The position numbers were made by a program, and so were the translations under genes. The notes below the pieces were generated by a model that saw nothing but the letters and a program-made list of their open reading frames with translations, ran no database searches and was not told the DNA's origin. Below are positions 1 to 9,123 of a DNA stretch of 64,000 nt, piece after piece. Each line of letters starts with the position of its first letter. Position 1 is the first letter of the stretch. This DNA comes from an uncultured Acetatifactor sp. (GTDB lineage: Bacteria > Bacillota > Clostridia > Lachnospirales > Lachnospiraceae): the NCBI GenBank assembly GCA_910586215.1, contig CAJUGH010000015.1:32291-96290 (forward strand), in the 5' to 3' direction.

Positions 1-459
1 AATAAGCTGATCCGCGTCAGCCGCCAGCTTCTCCAGGAACTGGGCAGGGAGCCATCCCCGGAGGAGATTGCAGAGGAGATGAACATGCCTGTGGACAGGG
101 TGCGTGAGATCTTGAAGATCAGCCAGGAGCCGGTGTCCCTGGAGACTCCTATCGGGGAGGAGGAGGACAGTCACCTGGGGGATTTCCTTCCGGATGACAA
201 TGTGCCGGTTCCGGCTGATGCAGCGGCATTCACCCTGCTGAAAGAGCAGCTGGTGGAGGTACTCAGCACTTTGACGGAGAGGGAGCAGAAGGTACTCCGC
301 CTGCGGTTTGGCCTGGATGATGGCAGGGCGCGCACATTGGAAGAAGTGGGCAAGGAGTTCAATGTGACCAGGGAACGCATCCGTCAGATTGAAGCCAAGG
401 CCCTGCGCAAGCTCCGGCATCCCAGCCGCAGCAGGAAGCTGAAGGATTATCTGGACTGA
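1..459 (+). CDS. rpoD: RNA polymerase primary sigma factor RpoD (SigA), C-terminal part
   Basis: The reading frame is open from the first base, so the gene starts upstream of the window and only about 152 C-terminal residues are visible. They cover the end of region 3 and all of region 4. The region 4 signature is clear: LTEREQKVLRLRFGLDD, then the helix-turn-helix that contacts the -35 element ending VTRERIRQIEAKALRKLRHP. This C-terminus is characteristic of housekeeping sigma factors, which direct core RNA polymerase to vegetative promoters. The next gene, trmK, follows on the same strand, an order common in Firmicutes after dnaG-rpoD. The identification is firm; the start is outside the window. 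Confidence 0.97.
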   Translation, partial: NKLIRVSRQLLQELGREPSPEEIAEEMNMPVDRVREILKISQEPVSLETPIGEEEDSHLGDFLPDDNVPVPADAAAFTLLKEQLVEVLSTLTEREQKVLRLRFGLDDGRARTLEEVGKEFNVTRERIRQIEAKALRKLRHPSRSRKLKDYLD

Positions 460-605
460 CGGGAAGATATGGGATGGAATGTGTGGGGGAACGGAATATA
501 GGGAAAAGGGAATCCGGACAGGAAGATACCTGCAAATGGGATAGAAGGAATCGGGATAACAAGATCCGGCACAACGGGAATTACCAGAATCACAGGACAG
601 AAAAG

Positions 606-1373
606 GTGATTCTGTCTAAGAGGCTGCAGATGCTGGCTGACATGGTGACACCGGACAGCAGGGTGGCAGATGTGGGCTGTGACCACGGTTTTCTCTCCAT
701 CTACCTGGTACAGGCGAAGATTGCTTCCAGGGTCATTGCCATGGATGTGAGGGAGGGACCTTTACAGGCGGCCAGGGAACATGTGAAGGCTTATGGATTG
801 GACACGTACATAGAGACCAGGCTGTCGGACGGAATGGGATCCTGCCAGGAGGGGGAAGTGGACACCATGGTCTGTGCCGGTATGGGAGGACGTCTCATGG
901 AGCGTATTCTCAGACAGGACATGGAACAGATGCGCAGGCTGGGGGAACTGGTACTACAGCCCCAGTCAGAACTGGAGGAATTCCGCATTTTCCTGCGGGA
1001 GGCAGGGTTTGTCACAGACAGGGAAGACATGGTGGAAGAGGGTGGGAAATACTACCCGGCCATGCGGGTATCCTGGGGTGGGGAAGGGCAGACTGACGGG
1101 GAAACCGGTCAGAAGCTGCCAGATCCTGGCGTCAGCTGCGCAGCTGCCAGAAAAGAGATGCCCATACCCAGGGTACTCTGTGACAGATTCGGAGAAGGAC
1201 TGCTACGGGATAGGCATCCGGTGTTGGAACAGTACTTAGAGTGGCAAAAGGCTACTCTTCTGGAACTGCAGGGGAGGCTTTCCAGGGAGGATTCCTGGAA
1301 GGCGAAGATGCGCCTGGAGGAGATCTTGAAAGAGCGTCAGGTGGTGGAGCAGGCACTGGAGTATTATACATAG
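606..1373 (+). CDS. trmK: tRNA (adenine(22)-N1)-methyltransferase TrmK
   Basis: SAM-dependent methyltransferase expected to make m1A at position 22 of tRNA. With the GTG start at 606 the protein is 255 residues and begins ILSKRLQMLADMV, the usual N-terminus of the family. The SAM-binding motif I (ADVGCDHG) lies at residues 21-28, and the family's GMGG motif follows in the sequence CAGMGGRLM. The frame stays open back to an ATG at 474, but the extra 44 residues are hydrophilic, low in complexity and unlike the family, so 606 is preferred; an AGGA lies just upstream. A hydrophilic stretch at about 1078-1180 (QTDGETGQKLPDPG and beyond) looks like an insertion relative to the family. Confidence 0.9.
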   Translation: MILSKRLQMLADMVTPDSRVADVGCDHGFLSIYLVQAKIASRVIAMDVREGPLQAAREHVKAYGLDTYIETRLSDGMGSCQEGEVDTMVCAGMGGRLMERILRQDMEQMRRLGELVLQPQSELEEFRIFLREAGFVTDREDMVEEGGKYYPAMRVSWGGEGQTDGETGQKLPDPGVSCAAARKEMPIPRVLCDRFGEGLLRDRHPVLEQYLEWQKATLLELQGRLSREDSWKAKMRLEEILKERQVVEQALEYYT

Positions 1374-1387
1374 AAAGGACAGATAAT

Positions 1388-3043
1388 ATGGTGAAGGTGA
1401 CAATACAGGGTCAAGTGCGGGAATATCCCCAGGGGACCACATATGAGACCATAGCAGCAGACTGCCAGGAGGCGTATGACAGTATGATTGCCGTGGCTGT
1501 GGCAAACGGCAAAATCAGGGAATTGTTCAAGAAAGTGACAAAGGACTGTACCCTGGATTTCTTTACACTGCGGGATGATGTAGGGCATAAGACTTACTCC
1601 AGGACAGCCATAATGCTGCTCTTAAAGGGGATCCATGACCTGTACGGTGCCGGGGCAGCCCAGGACTGCCGGGTGGAATGTGCCATCGGCCATGGCATTT
1701 ACATCAATCCCATGGGCAGCGTGGAAGCCTCTCAGGAGAGTGCCGGGAAGATCAAGGCCAGGATGCAGGAACTGGTGGAGGAGAAGGCTGTCTTTCTGAA
1801 GCGGTCTTATCCCTTGGAAGAGGCCATGGAACTCTTTGGTGCCCAGGGCATGACGGACAAGGAGAAGCTGTTTCGTTACCGCATGAGTTCGGCGGTGAAC
1901 ATATACGAGATACAGGGATTTTATGATTACTATTATGGGTATATGCTCCCCCATGCAGGGTATGTGAGATGGTTTGACGTGATTCCTTACGAGGAGGGAT
2001 TCATGCTGCTTCTGCCCACCAGGAAGAATCCCGGCATGGTGAATTCCTTCGTGGAGAGAAGGAAACTGTTTGAGACCCTGGAAAGCTCCGGGGAGTGGGG
2101 AAGAAAGGCCGCCATAGAAACCGTGGGAGATCTGAATGACCAGATCTGCAAGGGTTCCATGAGTGAACTGATCCTGGTACAGGAAGCCCAGCAGGAGCGG
2201 AAGATCGGGGAGATTGCCAAGGAGATTGTAGGCCGGGGGAATGTGAAGTTCGTGATGATTGCAGGGCCTTCCTCCTCAGGGAAGACCAGCTTTTCCCACA
2301 GGCTGTCCATCCAGCTGCGCACCCTGGGCAAGGTACCCCATCCCATTGCCCTGGATGACTATTTTGTGGACCGGGAACTTACCCCCAGGGATGAGAAGGG
2401 GGATTACAATTTTGAATGCCTGGAAGCCATTGATGTGAAGAAATTCAATGAGGACATGACAAGGCTCCTGGCGGGAGAGCGTGTGGAACTGCCCAGCTTC
2501 AACTTCAAGACAGGAAAGAGGGAATACCGGGGCAATTACAGGCAGCTTGGACCAGAGGATATCCTGGTCATTGAGGGGATCCACGGGCTGAATGAGAAGA
2601 TGTCCTATGCCCTTCCCAATGAGAGCAAGTTCAAGATCTATATCAGTGCCCTTACGGCCCTGAATATCGACAGGCATAACCGGATCCCTACTACAGATGG
2701 CAGGCTGCTGCGCCGGATGGTGCGGGATGCCAGGACCCGCGGATCCAGCGCCCAGCGGACGATCCAGATGTGGCCCTCTGTCCGCAGGGGGGAGGAGGAG
2801 AATATCTTCCCCTTCCAGGAGGAGGCAGATGCTATGTTTAATTCTGCGCTGATCTATGAACTGGCAGTGCTGAAGCCTTTTGCAGAGCCATTGCTGTTCC
2901 AGATTCCCAAGGAGTCGCCGGAGTACCATGAGGCCAAGCGGCTGCTGAAGTTCCTGAACTACTTCCTGAGCGTGCCCAGTGAGAGCCTGCCCAACAATTC
3001 CATCTGTAGGGAGTTCGTGGGGGGAAGCTGCTTCAATGTATAA
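1388..3043 (+). CDS. Nucleoside (uridine) kinase with N-terminal TGS and ThrRS-like domains
   Basis: The protein has 551 residues. The N-terminus resembles a TGS domain followed by a region like the second domain of threonyl-tRNA synthetase. The C-terminal half is a phosphoribulokinase/uridine kinase P-loop domain, with Walker A AGPSSSGKTS near residue 295, followed by DDYF and VIEGIHGLN. Family knowledge suggests ATP-dependent phosphorylation of a nucleoside, probably uridine, in pyrimidine salvage; the exact substrate is not shown by the sequence. The frame is open from 1241, inside trmK, but the ATG at 1388 has AAAGGA nine bases upstream and fits the TGS start. It sits 14 bases after trmK, so co-transcription is likely. 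An intrinsic terminator follows. Confidence 0.9.
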   Translation: MVKVTIQGQVREYPQGTTYETIAADCQEAYDSMIAVAVANGKIRELFKKVTKDCTLDFFTLRDDVGHKTYSRTAIMLLLKGIHDLYGAGAAQDCRVECAIGHGIYINPMGSVEASQESAGKIKARMQELVEEKAVFLKRSYPLEEAMELFGAQGMTDKEKLFRYRMSSAVNIYEIQGFYDYYYGYMLPHAGYVRWFDVIPYEEGFMLLLPTRKNPGMVNSFVERRKLFETLESSGEWGRKAAIETVGDLNDQICKGSMSELILVQEAQQERKIGEIAKEIVGRGNVKFVMIAGPSSSGKTSFSHRLSIQLRTLGKVPHPIALDDYFVDRELTPRDEKGDYNFECLEAIDVKKFNEDMTRLLAGERVELPSFNFKTGKREYRGNYRQLGPEDILVIEGIHGLNEKMSYALPNESKFKIYISALTALNIDRHNRIPTTDGRLLRRMVRDARTRGSSAQRTIQMWPSVRRGEEENIFPFQEEADAMFNSALIYELAVLKPFAEPLLFQIPKESPEYHEAKRLLKFLNYFLSVPSESLPNNSICREFVGGSCFNV

Positions 3044-3103
3044 TGTGGGAAAGGTGAAAAGAAAATCTAAGCTGGCCCTGACAAGTGATAGGGTGAGATT
3101 GAG

Positions 3104-3133
3104 GGGGAGGGTGCTGTGTGGCCCTCCCCTTTT
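3104..3133 (+). terminator. Intrinsic terminator after the nucleoside kinase
   Basis: Perfect 8-bp stem GGGGAGGG / CCCTCCCC with a 10-base loop, followed directly by TTTT. It ends the rpoD-side transcript before the LytTR regulator. Confidence 0.8.
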
Positions 3134-3175
3134 GACGGAAATGCGTGTTCAGACACATTCTATGGGAGGATGGAT

Positions 3176-3874
3176 ATGCGGATTGTGCTGTGTGACGATG
3201 AGGCTGGATACAGGAACCTGCTTCATGAGAAGATACAGGCAGACAGTTTTGCCCATGACTATGATGCAGAAGTGAAGGAATGCAGCAGCGGTGGGGAACT
3301 GTTGGCATATCTGGACAGGGGATTTTCCGCTGATGTGTTCTTCCTGGATATCCAGATGGAGCGGGGAGGGGATGACGGGATCTGGCTGGGCAGGGAACTG
3401 CGCAGGAGAGGGGAGCAGGGGCTGATCGTCTATGTGACGGCCTATATGGATCATGTGCTCACGGGATATGAGGTAGGGGCTTTCCGATACCTGCCCAAGG
3501 ACCGGCTGGACCAGATGCTGCCAAAGGTGCTGGAAGACATCCGGGAGGAACTGGCAGACAGTGAGTATGTATTCCACAGGGGTGGTGAGACAGTGTGTGT
3601 GGACAAGCACAGGATTCTGTATCTGGAGAGCAGGATCAGACAACTGCATCTGGTAACGGCAGAGGAGTCTTATGACTATTATGGCTCCCTGGAGCAGGCA
3701 GGAGAAGCCTTGGGCAGGCAGTTCCTGCGGTGCCACAGAAGTTTCCTGGTAAACACGGAACGGATTGAAAAGTATGCCTCCGGCCAGATCGTGCTCCAGG
3801 GCAATATCCCTATTCCCATCAGTCGTTCCTATGCCAGGGCCGTGAAGCAGCGGATGCTGCTGGAGATGAGATAA
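3176..3874 (+). CDS. LytTR-family response regulator (cassette A)
   Basis: The 232-residue protein has an N-terminal receiver domain (MRIVLCDDE; phosphoacceptor Asp in VFFLDIQM; YVTAYMD) and a C-terminal LytTR DNA-binding domain (GGETVCVDKHRILYLES ... FLRCHRSFLVN). Such AgrA/VirR-like regulators act with GHKL-type kinases. The ATG at 3176 is preferred over 3170 because GGGAGG is six bases before it and directly abuts 3170. The kinase gene starts 46 bases downstream and two ABC genes follow, forming a four-gene cassette. A clear homologue lies at 36845 with the same neighbours, so the whole cassette has a paralogue in this window. Confidence 0.9.
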   Translation: MRIVLCDDEAGYRNLLHEKIQADSFAHDYDAEVKECSSGGELLAYLDRGFSADVFFLDIQMERGGDDGIWLGRELRRRGEQGLIVYVTAYMDHVLTGYEVGAFRYLPKDRLDQMLPKVLEDIREELADSEYVFHRGGETVCVDKHRILYLESRIRQLHLVTAEESYDYYGSLEQAGEALGRQFLRCHRSFLVNTERIEKYASGQIVLQGNIPIPISRSYARAVKQRMLLEMR

Positions 3875-3920
3875 ATCGGATGAGGCAAGTAGGAAAAGCG
3901 GCAGGAAAGGCGCAGATGCG

Positions 3921-5249
3921 ATGCAGGTTCTGAATGGAATTCTCACGGTCTTGATGACCATGTATGTGGTATACAGACAGAAAAAGCATGGAATAACAGG
4001 GGAAACGAGGCGGGGGATTGTGACGGGAGCCGCTTTTTTCACCACCGCTTTTTATCTGGATGGTATTTTCTGGCTGATTGTAGGCAGTGCAGGGGGAACC
4101 CACAGCTTCCTGCTGCAAGGGCTGGGAATCCTGGTATCCAAGAGCATCCAGGGATCCGTGCTGGCTGTGGCCTTGGTGGCAGGCTGGGGGCAGGGGGCTG
4201 GGGATTCGGGACATTCCGGGGACTTCCGGTTTCTGGATGTGCTGACGGTGTGTATCAGCATGGGGTTCTGGCTGAGAGGACTTGGGATTCTGAGGAGACT
4301 TGCGGGTGTAAGAGGAATCTGGATTTTAAGGGAACCGGGGACTGTAAAAGAGATTGGGATTATAATGGAATCTGGGATTCTAAGGGGATCTGGCTTTCTG
4401 GGGGGAGATTCCTTCCCGGGGGAACTTCCTGGAGATGGGGATGGCCGGATGTTTCTGGGGACAATGTACCTGGTCCTATTGTTTGTACTACTGGAGGTCT
4501 ATTATGGTTCCATGGCCCGGTACAGGAAGAAGTATCTGACACAGCGGCAGTTGGAGTATGCCTCCGGCCAGAGACAGGAGGCAGCGGGATACTTGAAACA
4601 GGTGGAGGACCAGTACCAGCACACCAGGGAATTGCGGCACGATCTGAAGAATCATATCACATTGCTACAAATGCTCCTACAGGAGGGAAAATACGGGGAA
4701 ATGGCAGATTACCTGCGGGTATTCGGCGATGAGGTGGATGCCCTGGCACTGCCTGCAAAAAGCGGCAACCTGGCCGTGGATGCCCTGCTTGCGGATAAGG
4801 TGACAAGGGCCAGAAGAGCCGGGATCCCGGTGGAACTTACCCTTTGTGACCTGGAAGGACTGCCCCTCAGGCCAGATGAGATCTGTGGCCTGCTGGGGAA
4901 TCTGCTGGACAATGCCCTGGAGGCAAATGGCCAGGTCCGTGAGGGAAAGTTCCTGGCGGTGGAATGCAGGAACCTGGAGGAATGCTATTATATCCGGGTG
5001 CGGAATGCAGTGTCCCCACAGGACCAGGATGGCAGTCCGGTGCTAAGCCGCAAAGAGGACCGGAAAAACCAGGTGGGGCACGGGCTTGGCCTGCGGAGTG
5101 CGGAGCGGATCATTCATGGAGTGGGCGGTGAATTGGCAGCGGAGAGGAGCGCAAGACAGTTTACGGTGGTGGTGCGTGTGCCGAAAGTGACAAAAAACCT
5201 GCCGAATCTGACAAAACAGGAAAATATCCCCGGAAATGGTTTAAGATAA
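3921..5249 (+). CDS. AgrC-like GHKL sensor histidine kinase (cassette A)
   Basis: The 442-residue membrane kinase has N-terminal hydrophobic segments (residues 1-70 and about 175-195), a short coiled linker, the HPK10-type phosphoacceptor region ELRHDLKNHITLL near residue 236, an N-box GNLLDNALEA near 325 and a G-box VGHGLGLRSAERI. Kinases of this type (AgrC, ComD, VirS) often sense peptides. The stretch at about 4260-4450 is odd: near-repeats of GGGATTCT-like DNA encode a Gly/Ile/Arg-rich segment between membrane parts. It lies between its cognate regulator and two ABC genes. The signal is unknown. The paralogue at 37593 shares the catalytic half closely but not the N-terminal half. Confidence 0.88.
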   Translation: MQVLNGILTVLMTMYVVYRQKKHGITGETRRGIVTGAAFFTTAFYLDGIFWLIVGSAGGTHSFLLQGLGILVSKSIQGSVLAVALVAGWGQGAGDSGHSGDFRFLDVLTVCISMGFWLRGLGILRRLAGVRGIWILREPGTVKEIGIIMESGILRGSGFLGGDSFPGELPGDGDGRMFLGTMYLVLLFVLLEVYYGSMARYRKKYLTQRQLEYASGQRQEAAGYLKQVEDQYQHTRELRHDLKNHITLLQMLLQEGKYGEMADYLRVFGDEVDALALPAKSGNLAVDALLADKVTRARRAGIPVELTLCDLEGLPLRPDEICGLLGNLLDNALEANGQVREGKFLAVECRNLEECYYIRVRNAVSPQDQDGSPVLSRKEDRKNQVGHGLGLRSAERIIHGVGGELAAERSARQFTVVVRVPKVTKNLPNLTKQENIPGNGLR

Positions 5250-5283
5250 GGCAAATGGAAATATTCTGGGGAGGGCTTTGTTT

Positions 5284-7155
5284 ATGAGAATCTTGCGAAA
5301 CTGCATTTTCTGTCTGAAAACAGTATTCCGGTATGTGCCGGGAAATGCCCTGGCCAGTGTGATCTGCTTTTTTGTGCCAGCTACTTTTACGGGACTACAG
5401 GTATGGCTGATCCAGCGGATTGTGGACGGGGCGTTGTCCTATGCGCAGGGTACCTTACAGACGGCAGCAGGACTGGAAGGGCTATTGCTGTGGGGGCTTA
5501 TCTTGCTGTTGATCCTGCTTCTGGGGAATTCCATGCAGAGGGTGGGCCTATACCAGATGGACCTGGTGTCCTGGAGACTGATGGAGCGGATGACCCCGGA
5601 TATTGCAAAGCGGCTTACGGAACTGGAATATGCTTCCTTTGAGGATCCGGCCACCCAGAATATTTTTCAGAAAATGTCCGGTGCGCCGGAACTGGGGGTC
5701 TATAACTGCTGTCTGAGCACCATGTTTGTGATCCAGAGAACCATCGTCCTGGTATCTTCCATGGTGGTCATTTTCGCCATCTCCCCATGGATCGGTCTGG
5801 GGATTGTATTGATCGGGATTCCCATGCTGTTCCTGGGGAATTATGCTGCCGGGCGCAATATGGCCGTGACTTCTGCTTCCGCGGATGTGAGGAGGAGGAT
5901 GTCCGGGATCAAGGAATTGCTCACAGACAGACGGGCTATCTACGAGATGAAGATTTTCAATGCGGAGAGGCTGTTTGTACGAAAATGGAATACCTACAGT
6001 GGACAGTATGCGGACATTGCCCTGTCAGAGTTGAAAAAGGAGACAGCTGCGGACATTGGGAGCCGTCTCCTGAATGTAACCTATCTGCTGTTTGTGGTGT
6101 GTATGGCAGCAGCGGGACTGATGGGAGGAGGGCTGACCTTGGGACAGTTCACGGCGGCGCTCACCGCTGTATCCGGGATCGGAGCCAGCCTGAATGACTG
6201 CAACAGGCAGGTGGTATGGCTCCTGGCGAATGCCATGGAGATGGACTATTACATGGACTTTCTGAAGCTGGAGACCCGTACAGACTTAGGAAGGGTGGAT
6301 ACCCTGCCACATTATTCCATTGCCTTCGAGAATGTCAGCTTCCGGTATCCGGGAACCAGGCAGGATATCTTGAAGAATGTTACCTTCTATGTGAGGGAAG
6401 GGGAACGGATCGCCTTTGTGGGGGAAAACGGTGCGGGCAAGTCCACCATTATCAAATTGCTCTGTGGTCTGTATGAACCCACTACGGGAAGTGTGACAGT
6501 AGGCGGGGTACCGGTGCGGGAACTTACCCCCCGCCTGCGGACCCAGGTCCTTTCCGTGGTATTCCAGGATTTCCAGACTTATCAGATGACGCTGAGGGAG
6601 AATGTGGCTTTTGGCAATCTGAAGGCCCTGGAAGAGGATGAGAAGCTGCTGCAGGCACTTAGGCAGGCAGGGGCAGAAGAACTGGCCGGCCTTGACTGCC
6701 ATCTGGGCAGACTGGAGGAAGAAGGCCGGGACCTGTCCAGGGGCGAATGGCAGCGGGTGGCCATGGCCAGGGCTTTTGTGTCTGATGCAAAATATGTGAT
6801 ACTGGATGAACCTACAGCTTCCCTGGATCCCGTGGCAGAGAGCCGTATGTATGAGAACTTTTCCAGGATATTCCACAACCGGGGAACCATTCTGATCTCC
6901 CATAGGCTGGCCAGTGCCCGGATGGCAGACAGGATCCTGGTGCTGGACGGGGGCAGGATCGTGCAGGCTGGGAACCATGTAGAACTGATGGGAAAACAGG
7001 GACTGTACCGGACCATGTTCCTGGCCCAGAGTTCCTTCTATGGGACAGGGACAGAAGCTATACGTGACGGCAGCAGCGGAGACAATGGCAGTATTTTCTA
7101 TGGGACAGAAGCAGAAGGAGGAGAATGTTCCAGGATGGCAGGAGGTCTCTTATGA
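5284..7155 (+). CDS. ABC transporter, fused permease-ATPase half 1 (cassette A)
   Basis: The 623-residue exporter-type half-transporter has about 300 residues of membrane domain with several hydrophobic helices, then a nucleotide-binding domain with Walker A VGENGAGKST, Q-loop VFQDFQTYQ, signature LSRGEWQRVAMARA (a variant of LSGGQ), Walker B YVILDEPTASLDP and switch His in ILISHRLASARM. The start is ATG 5284 with GGGGAGGG eight to nine bases before it; the in-frame TTG at 5278 is too close. The C-terminal tail after FLAQSSFY is a low-complexity Gly/Asp/Ser stretch absent from the paralogue at 39149. Its stop overlaps the next start (ATGA), so the two halves are probably made together as a heterodimer. 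The substrate is unknown; a peptide is plausible. Confidence 0.9.
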   Translation: MRILRNCIFCLKTVFRYVPGNALASVICFFVPATFTGLQVWLIQRIVDGALSYAQGTLQTAAGLEGLLLWGLILLLILLLGNSMQRVGLYQMDLVSWRLMERMTPDIAKRLTELEYASFEDPATQNIFQKMSGAPELGVYNCCLSTMFVIQRTIVLVSSMVVIFAISPWIGLGIVLIGIPMLFLGNYAAGRNMAVTSASADVRRRMSGIKELLTDRRAIYEMKIFNAERLFVRKWNTYSGQYADIALSELKKETAADIGSRLLNVTYLLFVVCMAAAGLMGGGLTLGQFTAALTAVSGIGASLNDCNRQVVWLLANAMEMDYYMDFLKLETRTDLGRVDTLPHYSIAFENVSFRYPGTRQDILKNVTFYVREGERIAFVGENGAGKSTIIKLLCGLYEPTTGSVTVGGVPVRELTPRLRTQVLSVVFQDFQTYQMTLRENVAFGNLKALEEDEKLLQALRQAGAEELAGLDCHLGRLEEEGRDLSRGEWQRVAMARAFVSDAKYVILDEPTASLDPVAESRMYENFSRIFHNRGTILISHRLASARMADRILVLDGGRIVQAGNHVELMGKQGLYRTMFLAQSSFYGTGTEAIRDGSSGDNGSIFYGTEAEGGECSRMAGGLL

Positions 7156-8909
7156 AGAAGATATTACATTGTGTGGGAGAAGTTTTTAAGGACTGCTACA
7201 AGGCTTTCCCGGCCTTTTTCCTTCTGGCCATGGCCCTGGACGGACTGGGTGTGATAGCTGCGATGCTGGAGCCAGTGCTGCTTGCAAGGATCCTGGAACT
7301 GGCAGGTGGAAAGCCAGTGGATGGAGTGCAGCTTATCCAGACAATCGGGGCATATGGCATCTGCCTGGCATATGTGCCCGTTTCAGAGGTACTGTTCCGG
7401 ACGGCTTCCCAAAGGGCAGATATCAAGGGTGCGCAGTATTTCGGGAACAAACTGGTGGCCTTTTCCCGGAGGATCCGCCTGGAGGTCCTGGAGAACCCTG
7501 AGACCCTGGACAGGTTCCACAGGGCCAATGCAGCGGAAAACAGCCAGTTTGTCTTCTTCAAACAGATCCTGCTGACAGTCCGGAATGGGGTTACCTGTGT
7601 GGGACTGATGGCGGTGGTGGGCCGGTTCCACCCGGTGCTTGTCCTGTCCGGGCTGCTGGCCCTGGTGCCTTCCGTGTTGACCAAACTCTATTTTGAGAAG
7701 AAGACGACAGCCTTAAGGCGTATGCAGAGTAAAGTGTTGCGGCGTCTTGGATATATAAGAGGATTGTTTTCCAATAAAGAGAGTATCAAAGAGATGCGCG
7801 TCATGGGCTTCGAATCCTATCTGATAGAAAAATGGAACGGGACGAATGCCCAGCGGGTAGAAGAATATGCCCAGGTGAATCTGGATATCTGCAAAAAGCA
7901 GGTCTGGGGTATCATCGTGACAAACACAGGCCATGTGTTGAATATTGCCCTGTCTTTTTTCCTGCTGATCCAGGGACGGATCTCTGTAGGTGCCTTTGCG
8001 GCCTGTCTGTCTGCCTTTACTGCATATGAGTCAGGGATGACTGTCTTCCTGGTAATGCTGTTCAATGCCATATCCACCTATCATGTGGTGGAAGATTACT
8101 ATGCGTACTTTACCATTCCCACGGAGCGTGACGGGGAAGTGTCCTACCATCCTTTCCAGGAGGCCATAACGGCTTCAGATGTCCATTTTTCCTACAGTGG
8201 CGGTGACAGGGAAGTGTTGCGCGGGGTGGACTGTGCCATCCGGAAGGGAGAACATGTGGTGATCGTGGGAGAGAACGGGTCGGGCAAAACCACATTCTCC
8301 AAGCTGCTGACAGGTGCTTTTCTGCCTTCCCAGGGCAGGATTTCCTATGACGGCCTGAGCACAGAAGAGATGAACAGGGGGAGCCTGTACGCCCATTATT
8401 CCATAGTGCCCCAGGATTTCGTCCGTTACTGGTTCTCCTTGCGGGAGAATGTGGGGATCAGCGACCTGGATCGCTGTGAGGACACGGAAGCCATGGAGGC
8501 ACTGCTGGAAAAGGTGGCTGGAAGTGAATTCCTGGAGAATGTGGGAGGGCTGGATGTGCAGCTTGGCAAGGAATACGGGGGCCAGGAACTGTCAGGGGGC
8601 CAGTGGCAGAAGGTGGCTATTGCCAGGGGACTGTGGCGGGAAAGCGATATCATTATCTTAGATGAACCCACCAGTGCCCTGGATCCCCTGGTGGAGTATG
8701 ATGTCCTGTCAAAATTCGCGGAGATGATCCGCGGCAGGACTTCCGTCATTATCTCCCACAGGGTAGGCATCTGCCGCATGGCAGACAAGATCCTGGTCAT
8801 GAAAGGCGGGTGTGTGGTAGAATGCGGCAGGCATGAGGAATTGCTGGCTGCAGGCGGGGAATACGCCCATATCTGGCAGGAGCAGGCGAAATGGTACCAG
8901 AATGGGTGA
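7152..8909 (+). CDS. ABC transporter, fused permease-ATPase half 2 (cassette A)
   Basis: The 585-residue half-transporter has an N-terminal membrane domain and a C-terminal ATPase with Walker A VGENGSGKTT, signature LSGGQWQKVAIARG, Walker B DIIILDEPTSALDP and switch His in SVIISHRVGICRM. The ATG at 7152 overlaps the stop of half 1 and has AGGAGG six bases upstream, which points to translational coupling and a heterodimeric exporter. Both halves keep the Walker B glutamate. It is homologous to the gene at 40941 in the second cassette. The transported molecule cannot be read from the sequence. Confidence 0.9.
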   Translation: MKKILHCVGEVFKDCYKAFPAFFLLAMALDGLGVIAAMLEPVLLARILELAGGKPVDGVQLIQTIGAYGICLAYVPVSEVLFRTASQRADIKGAQYFGNKLVAFSRRIRLEVLENPETLDRFHRANAAENSQFVFFKQILLTVRNGVTCVGLMAVVGRFHPVLVLSGLLALVPSVLTKLYFEKKTTALRRMQSKVLRRLGYIRGLFSNKESIKEMRVMGFESYLIEKWNGTNAQRVEEYAQVNLDICKKQVWGIIVTNTGHVLNIALSFFLLIQGRISVGAFAACLSAFTAYESGMTVFLVMLFNAISTYHVVEDYYAYFTIPTERDGEVSYHPFQEAITASDVHFSYSGGDREVLRGVDCAIRKGEHVVIVGENGSGKTTFSKLLTGAFLPSQGRISYDGLSTEEMNRGSLYAHYSIVPQDFVRYWFSLRENVGISDLDRCEDTEAMEALLEKVAGSEFLENVGGLDVQLGKEYGGQELSGGQWQKVAIARGLWRESDIIILDEPTSALDPLVEYDVLSKFAEMIRGRTSVIISHRVGICRMADKILVMKGGCVVECGRHEELLAAGGEYAHIWQEQAKWYQNG

Positions 8910-8921
8910 AGGCGGCAACCC

Positions 8922-9116
8922 TTATAACTCTCCTGCCTGGAAGGCTGTGTATCCCTCATAATAGTAGCTATGGTCGATTCCTTTCCTATATACTTCCCGG
9001 CTGTGGATTTCATCCGTGAGGACAGCTTTTAGGATATGCTTGATTTCAATATCCTTGACGGGGCTGCGCTCCATGGCCAGGAGGTAATCCTCTTTATCTA
9101 TCCTGCTCCAGTCTAT
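8922..9116 (-). pseudogene. C-terminal remnant of a Fic-family protein
   Basis: About 64 residues on the minus strand, IDWSRIDKEDYLLAMERSPV ... GIDHSYYYEGY, match by eye the typical C-terminal end of Fic (AMP-transferase) proteins. The catalytic Fic motif (HPFxxGNGR) and everything upstream are missing: further upstream in this frame the sequence is only a shadow of the helicase C-terminus. This is therefore a 5'-truncated relic lying just downstream of the helicase stop. No start codon or RBS can be assigned. Confidence 0.6.
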
Positions 9117-9123
9117 GCAGTAC

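Noticed and set aside
474..605. 44-residue N-terminal extension of TrmK
   Set aside because: Not family-like; the GTG at 606 gives the standard N-terminus. The low-complexity composition is recorded as part of a general finding.
2276..2929. 217-residue minus-strand ORF
   Set aside because: Antisense shadow of the nucleoside kinase.
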